Source: Stramenopiles sp. TOSAG23-3
Lineage: Eukaryota > Sar
Reading direction: 5' to 3'
Assembly: GCA_900128585.1 (NCBI GenBank)
Contig: LT642261.1
Location: 1-27,435 of the forward strand
DNA length: 27,435 nt
Part shown: piece after piece, positions 1-7,626 of the stretch
How positions within the stretch are numbered: the first letter of the stretch is position 1
Layout: every line of letters begins with the position of its first letter
Position numbers and translations under genes: made by a program
Notes under the pieces: model-generated
Databases searched by the model: none
Seen by the model: only the letters and a program-made list of their open reading frames with translations
What the model was told of the DNA's origin: nothing

Positions 1-269
1 TGGACGACGAAGAAGACGAGAGCGTTGGCAGCTGTATGGGACACAAACGTTGCGGTGACGAAATGGACGACGAAGCAGTTGGATCAAATACTCAGTATTA
101 CCCCCCTAATCATCGATATCACGTGAGACGACGGGAAAAAAAAGCGAGAAAAGCAGAGTGTGCAACCAAGGGTCCACGATATACTTGGGCTCATGGTGGT
201 TGCCGAGATTGTGAGAAATGGCCAGAAATCGCACAAGAAATTGGATGCCCGAGTCAATATTGGGATTGA
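1..269 (+). CDS. 3' end of an unidentified ORF running in from the left edge
   Basis: The frame is open from the window edge to a TGA at 267-269, so only the last 88 or so codons are visible. An internal ATG lies at 36. The visible part starts with an acidic stretch (DDEEDESVGSC) that is partly repeated 20 residues later (MDDEAVGSNT). A basic stretch (RRREKKARKAEC) follows, then a Cys/His/Trp-containing end (HGGCRDC, IGCP). A basic segment followed by scattered Cys/His at an extreme C-terminus resembles the tail of some DDE transposases such as piggyBac-type proteins, but this is only a layout resemblance with no catalytic domain in view. It lies next to repetitive DNA (371-546), which would suit a mobile-element remnant. 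It may also be a chance ORF. Confidence 0.25.
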   Translation, partial: DDEEDESVGSCMGHKRCGDEMDDEAVGSNTQYYPPNHRYHVRRREKKARKAECATKGPRYTWAHGGCRDCEKWPEIAQEIGCPSQYWD

Positions 270-370
270 TTAGTAATTTTAATTCTTTTAACAAAATCAT
301 CCTCCAAGACCACGATATGTGCGGGAAAATTGTTCATTGTATCACGCTGGGGGCCGATGCCACCTGTGAC

Positions 371-546
371 GGAAATTATGTCAAATATGCCACCTGTTAA
401 CTGGACGGGATATAACTGGACGGGATATAACTGGACGGAAATTATGTCAAATATGCCACGTACTAACTGGACGGGATATAACTGGACGGAAGGACGGAAA
501 TTATGTCAAATATCCTGAAAGGCATATAAATTATGTCAAATGTACC
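371..546. repeat. Degenerate compound minisatellite
   Basis: Two short units alternate. One, GGAAATTATGTCAAATATGC, occurs at about 371, 437 and 496, with a truncated relative near 528. The other, AACTGGACGGGATAT, occurs at about 399, 414 and 465, with a partial copy near 480. The combined period is roughly 60-66 bp and decays to the right. The short ORF through it (330-518) only translates the repeat and is not treated as a gene. Confidence 0.8.
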
Positions 547-635
547 ATACGGCAATTAAAGAAAAAAAGTTTAAATAGTTTCAGTGTTGGTTTTGTTCTT
601 TAACTTATTTGTACTTTTTTTTTAATCCTTCCATT

Positions 636-724
636 GGGTTCCCCCCCGGGAGTCGATCCCGGGGTGGAGACCGGAAGCAACAAGGTGAAAGACCTTGTCT
701 CGTACTCGCTGCTTACCGGAACCC
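636..724 (-). ncRNA. tRNA-like inverted-repeat element (possible tRNA-Glu-derived pseudogene or SINE head)
   Basis: The ends are perfect inverted copies (GGGTTCC 636-642 and GGAACCC 718-724, extendable to 9 bp), like an acceptor stem, 89 bp in all. On the minus strand, 646-663 forms a T-arm-like hairpin with loop ATCGACT, one base from the usual TTCGACT. An anticodon-arm-like hairpin at 681-697 (stem CAAGG/CCTTG) carries CTTTCAC, the loop typical of tRNA-Glu(UUC), with one extra T. The D-arm is unrecognisable, and three or more extra bases separate the T-arm from the acceptor stem, so it is not a clean functional tRNA. On the minus strand a run of nine A (615-623) follows about 12 bases downstream, as in tRNA-derived SINEs. 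Confidence 0.35.
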
Positions 725-1176
725 AACGCGGCATAAATAATTTTGCTTCACAATCCCACGCGAAAACTTAAAATATTGTACTTGTATATAATCTAATAAT
801 AATGTCCTATATAAATATGAAGAGATGGAGTTGAAGATTGAAGAATTAGATGTTGGTTGAGATTTTTTTGTTTTTTGAGATTTGTTGTTGAGATATATAT
901 TATTATAGAATATATAAATATTAAAATGTGTTTTTTAATTATTCCGTTTTCCATTCTCTGTTGAAGTTGTTACTTGCATCTTATTGTTTCTTGCATTGGC
1001 ACAGGTAGATAATTCGAAAGAAACATTTTCTTTCTTGTATAAGAATATTGTCCCCGAATGGTAAGTGAGTGATTTCGTGGTGTTTTTAACCGTCTGGTAT
1101 CTGATACTGCGTTTGTTTCAATACGCCCGCCACATCGCCCGGTTCCCCAGTGGCCGGACGGCGCTTTGTTGAAGTC
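725..1176. other. AT-rich 5' flank of the DEP-DUF1769 gene
   Basis: This strongly AT-rich spacer has no ORF of note. TATA-like stretches occur at about 806-820 and 1036-1046. It should hold the promoter and 5' UTR of the gene starting at 1177. From about 1080 onward the composition becomes GC-richer, suggesting transcribed leader. Confidence 0.5.
1061..1150 (+). other. Candidate 5'-UTR intron
   Basis: A strong splice donor (GTAAGTGAG, directly after ATG at 1058-1060) and an acceptor (TTCCCCAG ending at 1150) lie 90 bp apart, with pyrimidine-rich sequence before the acceptor. Splicing would join leader sequence 26 bp upstream of the chosen ATG. The ATG left in exon 1 would be out of frame with the main ORF, which counts against use of this intron, or would make an upstream ORF. 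Confidence 0.25.
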
Positions 1177-2889
1177 ATGTCGAGCTCCCCCGGTCGGCGG
1201 AGTCTTGGAAAGGCTAGGATGTCGTTTGTTGGTTCTGCAGCGTCCACACTAATTGAGACGTTGGCGATGGAAATGAGGGAAGGGGTGGCGATTGAGGACC
1301 GTTCGCACCGGTTCTCGACGTACAAAAAATGTTTTTTAGGCACGGAAGGGGTGCAATGGTTGATCGACAACAAGCACGCAAACTCCGTCACGGAAGCGGT
1401 TCAAATAGGGAACGCCATGCTTCGGGAGCAAATAATTCACCACGTCTGCGACGATCACTTGTTTAAAAACGAATCGCTTTTTTATAGATTTTACCAAGAC
1501 GAAGACGTGGGGCTGTCGTCCCACCAGCACCACGAAACGACGAGGAAAACGATGACCCAGGTCCTCCTGCGGCTGGAGGGCTGCGAGCTCGAGCTGGAAA
1601 AGGTGAGGACGGACTTTCAACGGGATCTGCGGGAGAGCGAGGCGCGGCTGGAGGAGGCCCTGGCAAATGTTTCGCACTCGAAAGAGCTGCACGTCAACAT
1701 AGTCCTTTTCATCGTTCGGTCGTGGGGGCTGATCGTTTCCTTCTATACGATAAACATACTGAGCGAAATGCACAATGGGGAGGAGCCGGCGAACCAGTGG
1801 TACTCCCTCGGGACGAGCGTGTGCGTCATGGCCACCCTGTACTGGTGCGGCCTGGACAGGCGGGCCGTTGAGACAGGCTTTGCTCAGGGTTCAACGGGGA
1901 AATCGACGGGCGGGTCAGCTCCCAGCGTTTACATCGAGGAACGCACGCCAAGCAAGAAATCCAGAATACTTCGACGCCGTTACACGTCGGCGTACCTAGC
2001 TGCTGGCGGGGGCGACGAGGACAAGATCAAAGCAGTGCTGGACATTTTGCACTCCCAAGCCACCACAGTACCCTACGTCATCTGCGACGCCGTGACAAAA
2101 GGCTGCGTTGCCGCCAATACGGTTGAGCCGCTTGTGATCGACAACGAGTTCTTCCACGGAAAATTGATTTTGGCCCTCCGAAACGGGAGCCAAACCCCGC
2201 TGACGCGTGACAACTACTTCCCGAACAAGCAGCGGATCACTGCCAATTTTGTTCAAGGGCGGTGTAAAAAGCGGATACCATTCAACGAGCTCTGGACAGG
2301 GCAAGCGTTCCGGCGCCCGTTCAAGGACGTCCCGTCGGGGTTCCTTGTCAAGATGCTAATCTCCTTGCTGAACGCCCTCGCCCCCAACTTGAAGGCGGAC
2401 GTTCATGGCAAACGGCCGTACCTGCTGACCCCGCTGATCAGCGCTGCCCAAACGCTGGAAATAAAACGCCCGGGTGACGAGCTCGACCTGAGCAAAATTT
2501 GGTCGCGAGAGCTCAGCGACAACGACTTGGAGGACACCAACCTGCTGTTTCCCGACCCAAGCGACAGTCAAAGGAACATGACGTACAACCAGAGGAGAAA
2601 GTACTTTGCACAAGCAAAGCGAATGGAAGGCATGTACATGGAGCCGGGCCTGGTCTACACGTTCGGGTTTTGGCAAGATATTTTTGACCCCACAGACTAC
2701 ACGGCGAACATGCCCTTTGGAAAGTACGACGTTGCAAAGTATATGGACGGGCAGCCCATGCTAATGCTCGGAAAGGTGGGCCTGGGAGATTTGCTGGAGA
2801 GTGGTGGGAACCCTGGTGGGAAGGATTGCGGCGATTTGTGGAACATCGAGATGTGGCACCGAGAGATACTGAGCAAAGAGTTGGGGTAA
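1177..2889 (+). CDS. DEP domain / transmembrane / DUF1769 protein
   Basis: This is a 570-residue protein. Residues about 31-108 form a DEP domain (FLGTEGVQWLI, then a helix pair and LFYRFY). DEP domains dock signalling proteins on membranes or receptor tails. A Glu/Arg-rich coiled coil follows at about 125-170. Next come two hydrophobic segments, about 171-195 (NIVLFIVRSWGLIVSFYTI) and 208-226. After a basic linker, residues about 270-570 match the DUF1769 family (PF08588; fission-yeast Duc1 is a member) in the pattern NFVQGRCKKR, LWTGQAFRRPF, HGKRPYLLTPL. The frame opens with GTG at 1150; I use the first ATG, at 1177. The 3' end faces the LRR-kelch gene 232 bp away. DUF1769 has no known catalysis. 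The likely role, inferred, is as a membrane-associated signalling or cortical protein. The family call is from recognised motifs, not a search. Confidence 0.85.
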   Translation: MSSSPGRRSLGKARMSFVGSAASTLIETLAMEMREGVAIEDRSHRFSTYKKCFLGTEGVQWLIDNKHANSVTEAVQIGNAMLREQIIHHVCDDHLFKNESLFYRFYQDEDVGLSSHQHHETTRKTMTQVLLRLEGCELELEKVRTDFQRDLRESEARLEEALANVSHSKELHVNIVLFIVRSWGLIVSFYTINILSEMHNGEEPANQWYSLGTSVCVMATLYWCGLDRRAVETGFAQGSTGKSTGGSAPSVYIEERTPSKKSRILRRRYTSAYLAAGGGDEDKIKAVLDILHSQATTVPYVICDAVTKGCVAANTVEPLVIDNEFFHGKLILALRNGSQTPLTRDNYFPNKQRITANFVQGRCKKRIPFNELWTGQAFRRPFKDVPSGFLVKMLISLLNALAPNLKADVHGKRPYLLTPLISAAQTLEIKRPGDELDLSKIWSRELSDNDLEDTNLLFPDPSDSQRNMTYNQRRKYFAQAKRMEGMYMEPGLVYTFGFWQDIFDPTDYTANMPFGKYDVAKYMDGQPMLMLGKVGLGDLLESGGNPGGKDCGDLWNIEMWHREILSKELG

Positions 2890-3121
2890 GGCAAATGGGA
2901 GAGGAAATTTACTTTTTACGAGAGTGTACGAACTACGAACAATTTAATACCTTACTGCGTATTTAGTGGACAAAAAAATGTTTTGATTTGACCGGAATCA
3001 TGTTGTTGTACAGTACCTGTACATGTTTAGATCTCGTATACATGTAGTCAATCATATCTATTTCTATGAGAGTCTTAAAACATACTATATATTTTGTTTT
3101 TTTTTCTATTTCTATTTGACT
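2890..3121. other. Convergent 3' spacer
   Basis: This 232-bp AT-rich spacer lies between two genes that end towards each other, so both 3' UTRs and poly(A) sites must fit or overlap here. I see no canonical AATAAA in a convincing place for either gene. A T-run near 3098-3107 lies just beyond the stop of the minus-strand gene. Confidence 0.5.
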
Positions 3122-6100
3122 CTACGCAAGACAGAACACGTCAATGTCACTCTTTCCTGGCACCGTCTGCCCCCCCGCAAATACTGCACAGTTGTCCACA
3201 CTGCCAGCTGACAACCAACCGCGGCCCGTATTCAATGCAATCTCCGAATTCATCCATACGTTCTTTTCCAGATCCAACACATCGACCGTAGAACGCCCTG
3301 GAATTTGACCTCCAGCAAACACAACGTAGCGGTCTAAAATGCATGCTGCCGCCAAGTTTGAGCGTGCAACGCTCAGCATCATGTTGGTCCATGTTTTGCG
3401 ACTCACATCGTATATATCAACGGCGGCACTTCGACCACCAGCAACTTGACCACCAGCAAAGAGAATTTTACCACCACACCCGACGGCTGTTGCGTATTGC
3501 CGCGCTTCTTTTGACGGCACGACACCCGAAGCAAACCAGCGTTTCGACGTCGTGTTGTACAAATCAAATTGATCAGAATATCCCTCTGTGTTTGAAACGT
3601 CAGAATACCCAAGACCAAAGCCAATCACGTCCTGCTGAGCAGCAGCACTTAATTTTTTGCGACCGACACTCAGCTTATAATCGACATCATGCGACAGAAT
3701 GCCACCGCTGGTAGCATTCAATACAAAGACATCCGTCGCGAACGCATGCTTCTCATTGTGCTTGTCGTTTCCATTCCCTTGCCCACCAGCACAGATTATT
3801 GTATCGGATGTACCCGCACATGCTGTAAATGCAGAGGCAGTATGCTTGGTGAGCGAGTGAAGCCAATAGTAGTTGGTTTCATTTGTTTTTGGATTTCTCT
3901 CATCGGATGCCGCCTTCGCCGACAGAAGGTCGACGGCATTGTTATTGCCGCCGCCAGATCCAAAGAACGCGGTGCCTTGAGAACCAACATTTGGAAGGTA
4001 ACCACCTGTCGTGCTATCTCCACTTTGTGCATGTGGAAGCGACGGCAAGGTGCGCACTGTTTTTGACACAACGTTCACACATTCAACTGCGGATGATGGT
4101 GGCGCGCCCTTGCCCTTACCAATAACGTTACCGCCAGCGAAACAAACTTCGCGAGTAGCCGGTAACGGAGCTGAAATCATTGCTCCGCGTTTCTGCGTTA
4201 AATTTAGCACCGTGTGAACCCATTGAATCTCGTCTGAAGCAGGAAACATAGCGCAATCGCCGTCCAACGCAAACGCGTCGGCATACCCATCTTGACCGAC
4301 GAAAAGGACGGCGTTGCCAACACTGGCAACTCCTTGATTCACCATTTGAGTATGCGCTACTCCGTGAGACCACATTCCTGTGTCTCCGTCGTAAAAATCG
4401 AGCGTGACTTTTGCCTCGGTGTCAATATTGCCAGGTCCGAAAGCAGCCCACCTTCCGTTCGCACCGACAGTTACACCATGCAAATTGCTGCGATTGTGAT
4501 GCAGACGATCACCAGTGTAGTGTGCACCTGTTTTACCACGGTATGGATCAAAGATATCGACGTCTCCCAAGCGCACATCGTTGTAAAACCCCCCGGCAAA
4601 TACTGCCACGCCGTTCGCGCCGCTGCCAACAAATCTGCCACTCGCATGAGCCGCACCAAAATATTGGCGGGCACCTATTAAAGCGTTTGTGGTCCAAGTA
4701 TTTGTAGATGTGTCGTATATGTCAATGGTAGCAGTGTAGCCCTTCAGGTTCGAATTCGGTGGATGTTTTGAAATTTCACCTCCTGCAATAATAATTTTTG
4801 ACCCGACGGTGACAGCTTCCGGCTTTTTTCTCGGTTGCGATAAATGGGCTCTTGACCAAGTTTTGGTTAGATGATTGTAAATTTCAACCACGTTTGTCTC
4901 GCTTTGTTTGGCTTGTGGTGCACTGCCACCTGCAAATATGGTGACATCACCAGCGGATGCGCAAGCAACTTCATCGCGCCCGAGAGACATGTTCATTACG
5001 CTCCATGTATTGGTCATGGAGTCCCACAGATCAATCAGAGTCGATTTCGGTTCACCGCGTGCGATCGTACCTCCTGCAAAAATTGCAAGATGATTCCAGC
5101 TTGTTGAGCACATGTTTGTTCTACTTGGCGACTGCATTTTGCCAGTCTCACTCCACTTCTTGGTCGTGGCATCAAAAATATTTACTTGCCCCGACATTGG
5201 ATCGTCGAAATGCGATGTCACCACGAACACCGCAAAACGGTTCAGGACGCTCGTCGATATGCGTGAAGCTGGTAGACCCACCTTCTGCAAAGAGCATTTT
5301 TTTATTTCCCATGGCACAGGAGCCTCCGGTACCAAAACCGAAGCGGTTGACGGATTGCGACATACGACAGGGGAACATGGATTTGTCACCGGGTGACAAT
5401 TATTCAACTGGTTGCAAATGCCGTTGGGTCCCGCATAGTCTGGCAAAGGACAATCGTACAGATTGCCAGAGACTTTGGGGATCCAAGGATAGTTTGCCAA
5501 GTACGCAGTCAAATTCGTGTCATGTCCAATACGACAATCAGTTAACGCAGCTAAATGTCCTTTCTCACCCCAGCTTTGGGGTAAATGTCCAGAGAAATTA
5601 TTGATGTTGAAAGAGAAACGTCGCAATTTCTTTAATTGTCCAATCGAGGAGGGTAAACTTCCTGTAAATCCGTTTCCGTCCCAATACGTCTCCTCCATGT
5701 TCACAAAGGGAGCAAACGCTTCATCCGGTATCGTTCCTGTCAATGCACAAAAGTTACAATTGAACTGGACTGCTTTTGTCAGCGACGACAAATATGTCAG
5801 GGGAAACGGACCAGTAAAGGGATTTCGACCAAGTTTCAGAATTTCAAGATTTGTACAATGGTTGAGTGATTTCGGAATGTTGCCAGTCACGTTATTTCCA
5901 TGCAGCGAAAGCTCCGTCAACGCCGTCATGTTTTCAAATCGATCTTCCACTTGGCCTCCAAGGCAGGTGTACTCAAGATTCAGAACACGCAGCTTGCTCA
6001 TCGTATACAACGATGCTGGAAGCGACGACATCTGAAGGTCGTTGCCAACGCAGCCACTGTACGTTGCCGGACGCCCGCCAGACAACGATAGCGATTGAAG

Positions 6101-7195
6101 CTCCGTTAGAAGATGACCCAACGATGATGGCAGCGTTCCCTTCAAACCATTGTGTTCGAGAGAGATGCCGGTAACACGCCCGTCTTTCGAACATGAAATT
6201 CCATGCCATTTGCAGACACTTACTTTTTGGTCCATCCAAGCTTTGTTCTTCTTCCACTGTTTGTAGTTCAGCACACTGGCGAAATCAACCAAACCTTGAA
6301 TGTCGTCGGGATGATCACGTACTGCATGGGCATGGGGCAATGGACCAAGTTTGACGTACTTGTAGTGCCTGCTGTTGGGGTATTCAATCAGTATCGTGTC
6401 GATAGCTTTCGGTGCGCGCTCTTCCTCTCTTTTGCCGCCGCGAAGGTGGTGGTAATAATCGTACGAAACGCTTCCCATCGACATCGTCAGCTTGTACTCG
6501 GTGGTGCTTTTTCGTTCGATCGACAGTTCCATGTCCACAGGCTGCCCCGTGGGAGCTTCGAAGCAACCTGTCTCCGCGAGACGCTCCTTTGACAAGGCGT
6601 CTCCTGGGTGCTTCAGGCCGTTGAAATTGAAGCTGCACGGAACTGCGGTCGAGCCCGACTTGGGCGTATATTCTCGTGCTTTGGTCGATACGTGCGGTGA
6701 GATGCGAAAGCTGTAGCCGAGAAAGGATTTGAATGGTGCGCTCGACAACACTTTGTTCACACCGCGGTAGGAGGTCGTTTCTCCCCAGCCTGATGCGTTG
6801 ATGTGCTCGGTGCCGCTCGAGTCCAAAAGTCCAATGCGAAAGTCGCCAGTCCCGGCCAAGCAATGAATGCTTGTATGCATGCAAGGCTCTTTGTTTTTGC
6901 AGTACTGGTGATTTGACCAGTCTCTTGGCAGGCAGTCGTCGCTCCCGTCACTCTCCCACGTGAGTCTGACGCTCGCGGTGTCACCGTTTCGTGAAAGGGA
7001 AAGCGGCGTTGGCAAGTACGTCAGAATGGTGTCGGGTTTCGACATGTCTTGCCACAGAAGGGTGTCGTTCATCACGGTCAGGTTTGTTTCGATGCGGTTC
7101 GAGTACCAAGATGAACCAAAGACCGCAGGCACTGCCGACGTGGACGATGCCCGCAGCAGGATCACTGCCATGACGGACTGGAGCAGGTGGTTCAT
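3122..7195 (-). CDS. Secreted leucine-rich repeat / kelch-repeat protein
   Basis: This 1357-residue protein begins with a signal peptide (MNHLLQSVMAVILLRASSTSA). An unassigned Cys-containing, probably beta-rich domain spans about 25-295 (for example GDFRIGLLDSSG, YSFRISPHV). A plant-type LRR domain follows at about 300-570: an LRRNT-like cap (VCKWHGISCS) and about seven repeats of the LTGTIP / FTGSLP / NNVTGNIP kind. A Cys-rich bridge at about 585-625 leads into kelch repeats from about 635 to the end. At least nine clear hydrophobic-AGG strands (AIFAGG, TIFAGG, AVFAGG, ILFAGG, VVFAGG) are paired with Ile-Asp-Ile-Tyr-Asp and Trp motifs; with degenerate ones I count about 14 units. There is no C-terminal membrane helix or obvious GPI signal, so it is probably secreted or wall-bound. 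Both repeat types are protein- or glycan-binding scaffolds, so an adhesion or recognition role is inferred. The ATG at 7195 directly starts the signal peptide. Confidence 0.9.
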   Translation of the reverse strand: MNHLLQSVMAVILLRASSTSAVPAVFGSSWYSNRIETNLTVMNDTLLWQDMSKPDTILTYLPTPLSLSRNGDTASVRLTWESDGSDDCLPRDWSNHQYCKNKEPCMHTSIHCLAGTGDFRIGLLDSSGTEHINASGWGETTSYRGVNKVLSSAPFKSFLGYSFRISPHVSTKAREYTPKSGSTAVPCSFNFNGLKHPGDALSKERLAETGCFEAPTGQPVDMELSIERKSTTEYKLTMSMGSVSYDYYHHLRGGKREEERAPKAIDTILIEYPNSRHYKYVKLGPLPHAHAVRDHPDDIQGLVDFASVLNYKQWKKNKAWMDQKVSVCKWHGISCSKDGRVTGISLEHNGLKGTLPSSLGHLLTELQSLSLSGGRPATYSGCVGNDLQMSSLPASLYTMSKLRVLNLEYTCLGGQVEDRFENMTALTELSLHGNNVTGNIPKSLNHCTNLEILKLGRNPFTGPFPLTYLSSLTKAVQFNCNFCALTGTIPDEAFAPFVNMEETYWDGNGFTGSLPSSIGQLKKLRRFSFNINNFSGHLPQSWGEKGHLAALTDCRIGHDTNLTAYLANYPWIPKVSGNLYDCPLPDYAGPNGICNQLNNCHPVTNPCSPVVCRNPSTASVLVPEAPVPWEIKKCSLQKVGLPASRISTSVLNRFAVFVVTSHFDDPMSGQVNIFDATTKKWSETGKMQSPSRTNMCSTSWNHLAIFAGGTIARGEPKSTLIDLWDSMTNTWSVMNMSLGRDEVACASAGDVTIFAGGSAPQAKQSETNVVEIYNHLTKTWSRAHLSQPRKKPEAVTVGSKIIIAGGEISKHPPNSNLKGYTATIDIYDTSTNTWTTNALIGARQYFGAAHASGRFVGSGANGVAVFAGGFYNDVRLGDVDIFDPYRGKTGAHYTGDRLHHNRSNLHGVTVGANGRWAAFGPGNIDTEAKVTLDFYDGDTGMWSHGVAHTQMVNQGVASVGNAVLFVGQDGYADAFALDGDCAMFPASDEIQWVHTVLNLTQKRGAMISAPLPATREVCFAGGNVIGKGKGAPPSSAVECVNVVSKTVRTLPSLPHAQSGDSTTGGYLPNVGSQGTAFFGSGGGNNNAVDLLSAKAASDERNPKTNETNYYWLHSLTKHTASAFTACAGTSDTIICAGGQGNGNDKHNEKHAFATDVFVLNATSGGILSHDVDYKLSVGRKKLSAAAQQDVIGFGLGYSDVSNTEGYSDQFDLYNTTSKRWFASGVVPSKEARQYATAVGCGGKILFAGGQVAGGRSAAVDIYDVSRKTWTNMMLSVARSNLAAACILDRYVVFAGGQIPGRSTVDVLDLEKNVWMNSEIALNTGRGWLSAGSVDNCAVFAGGQTVPGKSDIDVFCLA

Positions 7196-7626
7196 TGTTT
7201 CTTTTTTGTAAAAGAGCTTGTATCTTGTATAAAAGATAAAAGAGAGAGAGAGAGGCCGGTGACGCGTCGACGCGTCGATTATTCAAGTGTTGTAAACGTT
7301 TCAATAATAGAGATTACCACTGGGTCAACTTTCAAATACGCATCGTATTCGAAACCCTGAAACAATTTAGCAACCAACTCGTGAATGTGCTTCACATTGC
7401 CATACTAGAAATTCGTTACGGAAGTCTTCTAGTTGCGCTCACGCGCCGCAATAGCGCATCTAATATTAATAATTGCTTTCATCGGCTAATCGTCCTTCTT
7501 CCAGGACTTCTTCTTCCTTCATCATCGTCTATTGTCCTGATAGGGATCCGGTGTATTTTTTTTATTTTATTATTTTTTATTGATATAATGATGATATGCA
7601 TATTTTATATTTTATAGTCTTTAATC
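7196..7626. other. Spacer: 5' flank of the LRR-kelch gene and 3' flank of the PSI-domain gene
   Basis: This is a 431-bp AT-rich spacer between two minus-strand genes. It holds an (AG)n run at 7241-7254, a 16-bp palindrome at 7261-7276 and a T-rich stretch at 7555-7620. The ORF across 7381-7617 is a hydrophobic translation of T-rich DNA, not a gene. Confidence 0.5.
7261..7276. promoter_or_regulatory. 16-bp perfect palindrome with two ACGCGT motifs, upstream of the LRR-kelch gene
   Basis: The palindrome GACGCGTCGACGCGTC is a GC-rich island in AT-rich DNA, 66-81 bp upstream of the minus-strand ATG at 7195. ACGCGT is the core of the yeast MCB (MBF) cell-cycle element. A regulatory role here is inference from position and symmetry only. 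Confidence 0.3.

Noticed and set aside
330-518. A 62-codon ORF with repeated Asn-Trp-Thr-Gly-Tyr
   Set aside because: It is the translation of the compound minisatellite at 371-546, with copies in more than one frame.
1150-1176. GTG-started extension of the DEP-DUF1769 protein
   Set aside because: Nuclear eukaryotic genes nearly always use ATG. The sequence at 1143-1150 also looks like a splice acceptor, and the first ATG is at 1177.
4740-4760. A GGTTCGAATTC sequence resembling a tRNA T-arm
   Set aside because: It lies inside the kelch coding region, and no stem or cloverleaf can be drawn around it.
7381-7617. A 78-codon hydrophobic plus-strand ORF
   Set aside because: It is a translation of T-rich spacer with no other support, ending in runs of Ile, Phe and Tyr from poly-T DNA.
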